Origin: Acidimicrobiia bacterium
GTDB lineage: Bacteria; Actinomycetota; Acidimicrobiia; UBA2766
DNA: 64,000 bases
Assembly: GCA_020850945.1 (NCBI GenBank)
Contig: JADZDR010000034.1
Location: 1-64,000 of the forward strand
Direction of reading: 5' to 3'
Part shown: positions 39,016-47,170 of the stretch, piece after piece
How positions within the stretch are numbered: position 1 is the first letter of the stretch
How the letters are laid out: each line of letters opens with the position of its first letter
The notes under the pieces: model-generated
What the model saw: the letters and a program-made list of their open reading frames with translations, nothing else
The model's database searches: none
What the model was told of the DNA's origin: nothing
Made by a program: the position numbers and the translations under genes

Positions 39016-39684
39016 TTGAGCGGAACCGATCGACCGAGAGAGGAACCCACATTGGAGCCACTCGACTGCGGAGCGGGCCGGGACCTGTTGCGGGCAGACC
39101 TGTCAGCCGAGGGACTGGAAGTGGTGGCAGCGGGCATAGAGGCGATCTGGGCTCACGCCGCGCTGCTGCCGGAGGAGATCACGCCGGAGCACCCGGGACT
39201 GGCGGCCGAGGTATTCGGCTCGCTCGCCGCAGCCGGCCGGGCAGAGATCGACGACCAGGGCAGGCTCGCAGGCGTACACGGCTTCTCGCTGCGCCCGACA
39301 CGCCACTCCTTCGCCCACGACGGAGTGGCCCACCACACGTGGTGCGCGTTCGACAGCGTGGGGATCCCGGCCGCGTTCGGCATCGACGCCGTCGCCACGA
39401 CCGACTGCCCGGCATGCGGTGCCACTCTGACTGTCGACATCCGCAACGGTGCACCCGAGGACAGCGGCATCGTCCTCTGGCTGCCCGTACCTGACGCGAC
39501 CTCGCACCTCATGGCGCAGTTCTGCGCCAACGCCGACCTCTACTGCTCGCGGGCACATCTCGAGGAGCGGGTCGACGTGGTGGGTGCGTCCGGACGTGTC
39601 CTCACGCTCGCCGAGGCCGCAGAACTCGGCCGGGAGACGTGGGCCGACGTCTCGCACATCGAAGTCGCGTCAGGCGGGCGATAG
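39016..39684 (+). CDS. Alkylmercury (organomercurial) lyase MerB-like protein
   Basis: HTWCAFDSVGIPAAFG (Cys and Asp of active site) and MAQFCANADLYCS (second Cys) match MerB family pattern; TTG start uncertain. Confidence 0.75.
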   Translation: MSGTDRPREEPTLEPLDCGAGRDLLRADLSAEGLEVVAAGIEAIWAHAALLPEEITPEHPGLAAEVFGSLAAAGRAEIDDQGRLAGVHGFSLRPTRHSFAHDGVAHHTWCAFDSVGIPAAFGIDAVATTDCPACGATLTVDIRNGAPEDSGIVLWLPVPDATSHLMAQFCANADLYCSRAHLEERVDVVGASGRVLTLAEAAELGRETWADVSHIEVASGGR

Positions 39685-39725
39685 CCGGTCCACGGACGCC
39701 GGGGACGGAACGCCGGTGCCGGAGC

Positions 39726-40103
39726 CTATTCGGGAACGTGGCAGACGGCCTCGACGTTGTTGCCGTCGGGATCACGCACGAAGGCGCCGTAATAGCCTGG
39801 GTGGTATTCCGGAAACTCCCGGGGTTCGTGCAGGACCTCGGCTCCCGCAGCCACCGCCGCCTCGAAGAACGCCCGCACCACGGCTCGGCTGGCGGCGGAG
39901 AACGCGATGTGGTCCTCGCGCCAGCCCGTGTGGTTCTCCGAGAGTGGGCTCAGCCAGAAGTCGGGCATGGGTGGAACTCCGTAGCCGATCACCCCCTCGT
40001 GCGGCTCGCGCAGCCGGCGGGCGCCGAGCGGCTCGAGCACCCTGTCGTAGAACGCGGCGCTCGTGGGCACGTCGGTGCACTGGATGCCGAGGTGATCGAT
40101 CAC
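39726..40103 (-). CDS. VOC family protein (glyoxalase-like)
   Basis: IDHLGIQCTDVPTSAAFYDRVLEPLGARRL...GAFVRDPDGNNVEAVCHVPE. Confidence 0.9.
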   Translation of the reverse strand: MIDHLGIQCTDVPTSAAFYDRVLEPLGARRLREPHEGVIGYGVPPMPDFWLSPLSENHTGWREDHIAFSAASRAVVRAFFEAAVAAGAEVLHEPREFPEYHPGYYGAFVRDPDGNNVEAVCHVPE

Positions 40104-40226
40104 GGGTACTCCTCCTCGTCGCAGGCGGCTGCACCCACTTGTAGCACGCATCCACCGATCGACACCGTGACAATTGTTCTAGCCCCTGCTAGAAAAAAGG
40201 CTGAAGGCGAACCCCGAGGAGGAATC

Positions 40227-40460
40227 GTGTCCGACCCCACACTCGACGTGCGCACGGAGATCCCCATGCGGCGCCACGAGCTGATCTTCAGCACCTACCA
40301 CGACCTCGCGGACGGTCAGGGATTCGAGCTCGTCAACGACCACGACCCCAAGCCCCTCTACTACCAGTTCGAGGCCGAGCACACAGGCAAGTACACGTGG
40401 GACTACCTCGAGGAGGGCCCGGAGGTGTGGCGGGTGCGGATCGGCAAGCCTGCCACCTGA
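40227..40460 (+). CDS. DUF2249 domain protein
   Basis: LDVRTEIPMRRHELIFSTYHDLADGQGFELVNDHDPKPLYYQFEAEHTGKYTWDYLEEGPEVWRVRIGK. Confidence 0.85.
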   Translation: MSDPTLDVRTEIPMRRHELIFSTYHDLADGQGFELVNDHDPKPLYYQFEAEHTGKYTWDYLEEGPEVWRVRIGKPAT

Positions 40461-40552
40461 GAGGGCATCACTCCGGCACCAACGCGAGCCCGGCACTAGC
40501 GTGGCCCACGGGTCCGAACGGAGCCCATCCGGGAGACGTCGGGAGGCGGACC

Positions 40553-41635
40553 GTGAAGGTGCAGGCGGCAGTCATCGAATCCGCGGGGTCCGATCTCGCC
40601 GTGGAGGAGGTCGACCTCGTCGCGCCCGCTGCGGGCGAGGTGAGAGTCGGGTTGTCGGCGGCGGCGGTGTGCCGCAGCGACCTGCACGTCGCCGCAACCG
40701 GCGAGGGTCTGCGGTTCCCGGCAGTGCTCGGCCACGAGGGCGCCGGTGTCGTGCTCGAGGCCGGTCCCAACGCACACCTCGTGACGGGAACCCCTGTCGT
40801 CCTGTCGTGGACGCCTCGCTGCGGACGATGCGCACGGTGCATCGAAGGCCGCCCCCAACTCTGTCAGGCACTCTCGACGAGCCCGCCGGGCGGCTGTCTC
40901 TCGCGCAGGGGTGAGGCGCTCGGCTCCTACATGGGTCTCGGCTGCCTCGCCGAACAGGTCGTCGTACCCGAGGCATGCGCAGTACCCGTACCGGCGGGGC
41001 TCGACCCGACCGCGCTCTGCCTCCTCGGCTGTGGGGTCACAACCGGCTACGGGGCCGCCGTGCACCGTGGCATGGTGCACGTGGGCGCGACCGTGGCCGT
41101 GTTCGGCTGCGGTGCGGTCGGGCTCAGCGCGCTCCAGGGCGCCATCCTCGCCGGCGCGGGACGGGTCGTCGCCGTCGATCCGGTCGCCGCGCGCCGAGAC
41201 CTCGCCCTCGCCTTGGGGGCGAGGACCGCGATCGACCCGGACACGCACGACCCCGTCGCCGGGATCCTCGCGGTGTGCCAGGGCGGTGTCGACGTGGCGA
41301 TCGAGGCCACCGGACAACCCGACGTCATGGCCCGAATCCTCGACGTGGTGCACCCGGGCGGCACGGCGGTCATCGTGGGCCTCCCCGGCTTCGCCGCGAC
41401 CTTCCCCGTCTCACCGTTCCACCTGCTGCTGGAGAAGACCCTCACCGGTTCCATCTACGGTTCGGCCGACCCGCACCGGGACTTCCCGATCCTGGCGGAC
41501 CTGTACGCGGAGGGGCGGCTCCGGCTCGACGAGCTCACCGGCGGGCGCTTCGGTCTCAGCGACGTGAACGAGGCTTTCGCCGAGCTCGCCGCACACCGCT
41601 CACCCAGGCCCGTCGTCGTCTTCGATGTGGAGTGA
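40553..41635 (+). CDS. Zinc-binding alcohol dehydrogenase family protein
   Basis: AAVCRSDLHVAATGEG, GHEGAGVVLEAGPN, CGRCARCIEGRPQLC, VAVFGCGAVGLSALQGAILAGAGRVVAVD. Confidence 0.92.
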   Translation: MKVQAAVIESAGSDLAVEEVDLVAPAAGEVRVGLSAAAVCRSDLHVAATGEGLRFPAVLGHEGAGVVLEAGPNAHLVTGTPVVLSWTPRCGRCARCIEGRPQLCQALSTSPPGGCLSRRGEALGSYMGLGCLAEQVVVPEACAVPVPAGLDPTALCLLGCGVTTGYGAAVHRGMVHVGATVAVFGCGAVGLSALQGAILAGAGRVVAVDPVAARRDLALALGARTAIDPDTHDPVAGILAVCQGGVDVAIEATGQPDVMARILDVVHPGGTAVIVGLPGFAATFPVSPFHLLLEKTLTGSIYGSADPHRDFPILADLYAEGRLRLDELTGGRFGLSDVNEAFAELAAHRSPRPVVVFDVE

Positions 41636-41701
41636 CGGCGCGACCAGCCCGGGCGGGATCCCGTTAACCTCGGCGACACGGCGTCACGAGGGGAGCCAGA
41701 T

Positions 41702-43318
41702 ATGACCACACCCGCACGGCTCGCGGATTGGGATTCCATCGAGGAACGCAGCCTGCACCACCACGTCGTCGCCGGAGTCGACCTCGTCGTGACGAGGCTG
41801 CACGACGAGCCCTCCGTGCTCTACGGGCGGTGTCTCCATCGGGGAGCCCTCCTCGCCGACGGCGCGATCCGCGGCGAGAACCTGGTCTGCGGAGTGCACG
41901 GGTGGGACTACCGCGTCGCCACGGGCGTGTCGGCCTACGACGGCACACAGCGGCTCCACCGCTTCGGGTCCTGGATCGACGACGGGGGTCTGTGGATCGA
42001 CCGGGACGAAGTCGAGGCGTTCGAGCGCGACAACCCGCAGCCCTACGACCGCTCCGCCTACCAAGGGGTCTACCAGGACCCGCACGGCACACCGGCCGAA
42101 CCGCACGTCGGTCTGATCCGATCCCTCGCCGGTCGCGGCCTCGAAGCGGTCGGTCCGCACGGGCCGGTCACGGCGATGGGTGTCACCCGTGACCACCTGC
42201 CGAGTTGGGATTCGATCCAATTCGCCACGGCGCAACTCGCCCGCCCGCCGCTCCTCGACGACCACGCCGTCGATGTCGGTGTCACCATCGGTCCGGCTGC
42301 GATGCGGCCACTCCGGCTCGACATCCCTTTGCTCGTCTCGGACATGAGCTTCGGGGCCCTGTCGGAGGAGGCCAAGATCGCCCTCGCCTTGGGAGCAGAC
42401 GCCGCGGGAACGGGGATCTGCTCCGGAGAAGGCGGGATGCTCCCCGCCGAGCAGGAGGCCAGCCGCCGCTATCTCTACGAGCTCGGTTCCGGTGAGTTCG
42501 GGTGGGACATCGAGCACGTCCGCAAGGTGCAGGCTTTCCACCTCAAGTTCGGCCAGGGAGCCAAGACCGGGACCGGCGGCCATCTGCCCGGCGTCAAGGT
42601 GCGTGGTCGCATCGCCGAGATCCGCCACCTGCCACCCGGCACGGATGCGATCTCGCCGGCGACCTTCACCGATGCCCTCGCCACGGCGGAGGGGCAACTC
42701 GAGCTGATCGCGCAGGTGCGAGAGGTGTCAGGCGGCATCCCGGTCGGCGTCAAGCTCTCCGCCCAGCGCATCGAGGACGACCTCGACGCCGCTCTCGCAC
42801 TCGGCGTGGACTACGTCATCCTGGACGGACGCGGCGGCGGGACCGGGGCCGCGCCCCTCCTCCTGCGCGACAACATCTCTGTCCCCACGATTCCGGCCCT
42901 TGCACGCGCGAGGCGGCACCTCGACAAGGCCGGTGCGGCGGACGTGACCCTCGTCGTCACGGGAGGTCTGCGAGTGCCCGCTGACTTCGCCAAGGCCCTT
43001 GCCCTGGGTGCCGACGTCGTCGCCGTGGCGAACTCGGCCATGCAGGCGATCGGCTGCATCGCGATGCGCGCCTGTCACACCGGGAACTGCCCGGTCGGTA
43101 TCACGACACAGGATCCGCACCTGCGCAGCAGACTCCCGATCCAAGAGGCCGGCGCGCGGCTCGGCAGGTTCCTGACGGCCGCGACGGAGCTCGTCGCCGT
43201 CATCGCCCGGGCGTGTGGTCACGACCGGCTCTCCGATCTCTCGATCGACGACCTCACGACCTTCGATCGGGAGATGCACCACCTCACCGGAATCCCCTAT
43301 GGAGGGGTCGAGGCCTGA
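41702..43318 (+). CDS. Rieske [2Fe-2S] domain fused to FMN-binding glutamate synthase-like domain
   Basis: CLHRGALLADGAIRGENLVCGVHGWDY (Rieske); SDMSFGALSEEAKIALALGAD, GQGAKTGTGGHLPG, ACHTGNCPVGITTQDP (GltS). Confidence 0.9.
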   Translation: MTTPARLADWDSIEERSLHHHVVAGVDLVVTRLHDEPSVLYGRCLHRGALLADGAIRGENLVCGVHGWDYRVATGVSAYDGTQRLHRFGSWIDDGGLWIDRDEVEAFERDNPQPYDRSAYQGVYQDPHGTPAEPHVGLIRSLAGRGLEAVGPHGPVTAMGVTRDHLPSWDSIQFATAQLARPPLLDDHAVDVGVTIGPAAMRPLRLDIPLLVSDMSFGALSEEAKIALALGADAAGTGICSGEGGMLPAEQEASRRYLYELGSGEFGWDIEHVRKVQAFHLKFGQGAKTGTGGHLPGVKVRGRIAEIRHLPPGTDAISPATFTDALATAEGQLELIAQVREVSGGIPVGVKLSAQRIEDDLDAALALGVDYVILDGRGGGTGAAPLLLRDNISVPTIPALARARRHLDKAGAADVTLVVTGGLRVPADFAKALALGADVVAVANSAMQAIGCIAMRACHTGNCPVGITTQDPHLRSRLPIQEAGARLGRFLTAATELVAVIARACGHDRLSDLSIDDLTTFDREMHHLTGIPYGGVEA

Positions 43319-43431
43319 GCTCGACGTGGCTCTCCGGGCCCCCCCCGGCGGGACCGACCGCGGTTGCGTCAGCCTCCGACAACCGTTACGGTGTCGTTCC
43401 GGAGTGATCCGGGGGAAGAAGGGGGAAACCG

Positions 43432-44595
43432 ATGAACCATCACACCGCGACTGCACGCGCATCGAAGTGGAGGGCCGTCTGGGCGACCGGGGTGTGCTTC
43501 GCCTTGGCCGTGTCGGGGTTCCTCCCGACTGCAGCGCAGGCGAGCTCACCTCCGGAGGGAGGCTTGGGGGTCGTCGTCGACGGCCTCGACAACCCGCGTG
43601 GCATCGATCCGGGCCTGTTCCCCGGAACCCTCCTCGTGGCCGAAGCAGGCCGGGGCGGGGACACCGACTGTCAGACTGCGCCCAACCCCGAAACCGGCGA
43701 GGACGAGACGTACTGCCTCGGGGTGACGGGGGCCGTCGACCTCATCGCGTTCGGACACAAGGTCCGCCTGGCCGAGCTCCCGTCCGTCGCCGTAGCCGAC
43801 GGCTCGTTCGCCGGAGGTCCCTCCGACACGGCTCTCGGGTCCCTCGGTCTGCAGGCCATCATGAACGGCACCGCAGAACCAGGCTTTGCCGGTGACACCA
43901 GCGCCTTCGGCAAGCTCCTGCGCGTCGGCCCGTTCGGCCCGTCGCCCATTGCCGACATCGCCGCCTTCGAGTCCGCCCAGAATCCCGACGGGGTCGAGAT
44001 CGACTCCAACGCGTACGGCGTGACCTCATACGGCCGTTTCAGCGTCGTGACGGACGCCGGCGGCAACTCCCTCCTCAAGGTCAGGAAATCCGGCCACGTC
44101 TCCCTGCTGGCCACCTTCCCCGACGTCATCGTCCCCTGGCCCGACGGCCTCCCGTTCGGGCCGCCCGCGGGCACGCCGACACCTGCCCAGTCGGTTCCGA
44201 CGAGTGTCACCGTCGGCCCCGACGACGCCCTCTACGTGGGTGAGCTCACCGGATTCCCGTTCGCCGTCGGCGCCGCCCGCGTGTGGCGGGTCGTGCCGGG
44301 CGAGGCTCCGACCGTCTATGCGGACGGGTTCACGAACATCATCGACCTCCAGTTCGACGCCCGCGGGCGCCTGCATGTCCTCGAGATCGCCAAGAACGGC
44401 CTCCTGCAGGGGATGCAGCCGGGCGGGGACCTCACCGGCGCCCTGATCCGCGTCAACCGCAACGGCTCGCGGACCGAGGTGGCGAGCACCGGTCTCACAG
44501 CCCCCGGCGGTGTCGCGATCGACGTGTTCGGCCGCATCTACGTCACGAACAACAGCATCTTCGCCGGCATCGGCGAGGTCGTTCGTGTGAAGTGA
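43432..44595 (+). CDS. ScyD/ScyE family secreted protein
   Basis: Signal peptide; GLDNPRGIDPGLFPGTLLVAEAGRGG; propeller-like repeats. Confidence 0.8.
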   Translation: MNHHTATARASKWRAVWATGVCFALAVSGFLPTAAQASSPPEGGLGVVVDGLDNPRGIDPGLFPGTLLVAEAGRGGDTDCQTAPNPETGEDETYCLGVTGAVDLIAFGHKVRLAELPSVAVADGSFAGGPSDTALGSLGLQAIMNGTAEPGFAGDTSAFGKLLRVGPFGPSPIADIAAFESAQNPDGVEIDSNAYGVTSYGRFSVVTDAGGNSLLKVRKSGHVSLLATFPDVIVPWPDGLPFGPPAGTPTPAQSVPTSVTVGPDDALYVGELTGFPFAVGAARVWRVVPGEAPTVYADGFTNIIDLQFDARGRLHVLEIAKNGLLQGMQPGGDLTGALIRVNRNGSRTEVASTGLTAPGGVAIDVFGRIYVTNNSIFAGIGEVVRVK

Positions 44596-44732
44596 GTCAC
44601 ACTCCCCACCGTCTCTCGCATGAACCCATGACGGGTCGCGTGCGCGGCGCTCACGGCGTGGTGTGGGTAGTCTCCGCCTGTCACGGCTGAGACACCGGTC
44701 ACACGGGGGCGTCACATGCGTGAGAGCGTGAC

Positions 44733-45341
44733 ATGAGCCAAGGTGCGGCGACCGCGCCGTCTGCCGACTCGGGCGCACCGACTCCAGCGCGCGACATTCA
44801 GGTGGTGCCACTCAAGGGCCTGCCCTTCGTGGCTGTCGCCGTGGTCTTCGTGACGTACGCGATTGCCTCCAACTCACGCTGGGCCCTCATGTTCTCCCAC
44901 GTCGCGGGGGGTGCGATGTGGACCGCGATCGACCTCTACGTCGGCGTGATCGTGGGTCCGATCCTCGGCGGGCTCTCGATTCCGGCCCGAGCGGAGTTCT
45001 CGGCGAAGTTCATGCCGAAGATGGTCCTGCTCATGCCCACGGTGGTCATGATGACGCTGGCCGCCGGGTTCCAGATCGCCATGAACCTCGGCTGGCTCGT
45101 CCCGGGGGCAGTCAACCGCCCTTGGCTCATCACGTCGATGTTGATCGTGGGGGTGATGGCTGTCGTCGCCCTCGGCCTCCTCGAACCCGCGAACATCGCC
45201 GTCCTGTTCGAGATGCGCAAGTCCGAACCCGACGGTGAGGTCATCGACCGCCTCATGCGCCGGTTCGTCTACACGGCAGGCATCACCGGCATCATGCAGA
45301 TCGCGACGCTGGTGATCATGACCCGGGTGGCGACCCAATGA
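44733..45341 (+). CDS. Integral membrane protein (DUF2269-like)
   Basis: Multiple hydrophobic segments; MFSHVAGGAMWTAIDLYVGVIVGPILGGL. Confidence 0.65.
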   Translation: MSQGAATAPSADSGAPTPARDIQVVPLKGLPFVAVAVVFVTYAIASNSRWALMFSHVAGGAMWTAIDLYVGVIVGPILGGLSIPARAEFSAKFMPKMVLLMPTVVMMTLAAGFQIAMNLGWLVPGAVNRPWLITSMLIVGVMAVVALGLLEPANIAVLFEMRKSEPDGEVIDRLMRRFVYTAGITGIMQIATLVIMTRVATQ

Positions 45342-45778
45342 CCGCCGAAACACCGACCGCGGACGGGCCGGTGGCCACTCGGCCCTTCGACCGCACCCTG
45401 CCCCCCGTGGTCCCGGTCGCCATGGTGGCCCTCGCCCTGGCGGTCTCAGGCGGAGTGATCGTGGCCGCGGGTGCCGCCACGAACCCCTCACTCGTGCTGC
45501 CGACTGTTCTCGTGGTGGGTGCCATCGTGCTCGAGTTGGTCGCGGCGGCGATGGCGGCGCTCATCCGCCCCTTCGCATGGGGTCGTTTCCGGCAGGTGTT
45601 CCTGTGGGCGCTGCTCGCCTACGTCGTCCAGGGCGGCATGATCGTGTTCGCGTTCGTCCAGAACGAGATCCCTGCCGGCCCGCTCACGGTGCTCAGCCTC
45701 GGGCTCGTCGTGTTCGCGACCGACGTTCCGTTCATGATCGCGTTCACCGTCGCCCGCTACGAACAGGTCGCCGACTGA
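45338..45778 (+). CDS. Integral membrane protein, hypothetical
   Basis: Four hydrophobic segments; ATGA overlap with upstream membrane protein. Confidence 0.65.
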   Translation: MTAETPTADGPVATRPFDRTLPPVVPVAMVALALAVSGGVIVAAGAATNPSLVLPTVLVVGAIVLELVAAAMAALIRPFAWGRFRQVFLWALLAYVVQGGMIVFAFVQNEIPAGPLTVLSLGLVVFATDVPFMIAFTVARYEQVAD

Positions 45779-45790
45779 GCACCTGCGTCC

Positions 45791-47170
45791 TCAACGGGGC
45801 AGCGGTCCGAGGAGACGCACGGTGCGGCGTTCCCAGCGGGCGAGGGCATCGACGTCGAGGCGGTCCGGATAGCGGATGGCGTGCGAGCGCACGAGCTGCG
45901 CGCGGGCGAGGGCGGGGACCATGACTGCGGCCAGACGCGGGTTGCGGAGGAGCCGCCCGGCGCTGCGCACCGCATCCCCCGCGGGCGGGGTCTCCCACCG
46001 CTGCTCGAGTCCGGCCCGGACGGTGCGCTCGTCGGCGAGACCGGATCGCAGCAGTGCGTCCACGCCCGCACTGCCCAGCCTGGTGGTTGCACGGCGCAGC
46101 GCGTCGTCGCCGGCCCGATCGCAGCCGAGGCGGTGCTGGAACGGTGTCTGATATCCGCGCCACAACTCGTGGGGGTCACCGGGATCGTCGACATGACCAA
46201 CACCTGCCGCGAGCATCGTGCCGGCGAGGAGGCCGATGCCGATACCCGAGCCGTGGGCGGGGAACACCTGACAGGCGGCGTCCCCTACGAGGGCGATCCC
46301 CGCCGCCGTGATGCGGGCGTAGGGGCGGCGCAACGGGATGACGCCGCTGCCCGTGGTGCGAGCGGGCCCGATCCAGGGTTCGCGGCGGCACAGGTCTGCC
46401 AGCATCTGCGCGGCTGTGCCGTAGCGGCCGTTGGCCAGGCAGCCGACGAGGATGCGGACGCGGTCCAGATCGGCCGAGATGGTGACGCCACAGGTCGAGA
46501 AGCCGCCGTTGACCCCGACCAGGCTGACGACGTCGCCGAGCCTCGCGCCGTGGCGCGCGAGGAACTCGCGAGCGCCGTCTGCGTCGCAGATCCCGTGGTG
46601 GACGTCAGATGCCGAGCAGAGCTCGTCACCCTGCACCGGGGGGCACCATGGAGTCAGGTCGGAGGCGTGGCGGCGTAGGACTCCGTTCCGGCCCGAGGCG
46701 TCGACGAACAGCGATGCCGTGATCGTGCTGGGGCTACTCCCGCCGGGCCGGTGGAGGGTCAGCGACCGGATCCTCCCCGACCGCGAGTCGAGCCCCACCT
46801 CCATGTCTCCCACCTCGTCGACGATCTCGGTCCCGGCCGATGCGGCCAGAGCCCGGAGGCGCGCGCCGAGGAGGACCATGTCCGCTGCCACGGTCGGTGC
46901 GTCGTGCAGGGTGGGACCGACCAGAGGGTCGCGTGCACGCAGGTGGACCGTTCCGCCGTCCGCGACGCGTTCCGGTGGTGCAGGCGGATCCAGGTCCGCG
47001 TCGACGAAGTGGCGGTCGAGCACGGCGTTGTGCCACTGCGCGCCGGCCACGGCGGCGGAGCGCCGTTCGACGAGCAGGACACGGCGCCCGCGCCGCGCGA
47101 ACTGGTACGCGGTGTTGGCGCCTGCCGTGCCCGCTCCCACGACGACGACGTCGTACGCTGTGCCTGCCAT
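45791..47170 (-). CDS. FAD-dependent oxidoreductase (geranylgeranyl reductase-like)
   Basis: YDVVVVGAGTAGANTAYQFARRGRRVLLVERR, GIALVGDAACQVFPAHGSGIGIGLLAG. Confidence 0.88.
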   Translation of the reverse strand: MAGTAYDVVVVGAGTAGANTAYQFARRGRRVLLVERRSAAVAGAQWHNAVLDRHFVDADLDPPAPPERVADGGTVHLRARDPLVGPTLHDAPTVAADMVLLGARLRALAASAGTEIVDEVGDMEVGLDSRSGRIRSLTLHRPGGSSPSTITASLFVDASGRNGVLRRHASDLTPWCPPVQGDELCSASDVHHGICDADGAREFLARHGARLGDVVSLVGVNGGFSTCGVTISADLDRVRILVGCLANGRYGTAAQMLADLCRREPWIGPARTTGSGVIPLRRPYARITAAGIALVGDAACQVFPAHGSGIGIGLLAGTMLAAGVGHVDDPGDPHELWRGYQTPFQHRLGCDRAGDDALRRATTRLGSAGVDALLRSGLADERTVRAGLEQRWETPPAGDAVRSAGRLLRNPRLAAVMVPALARAQLVRSHAIRYPDRLDVDALARWERRTVRLLGPLPR

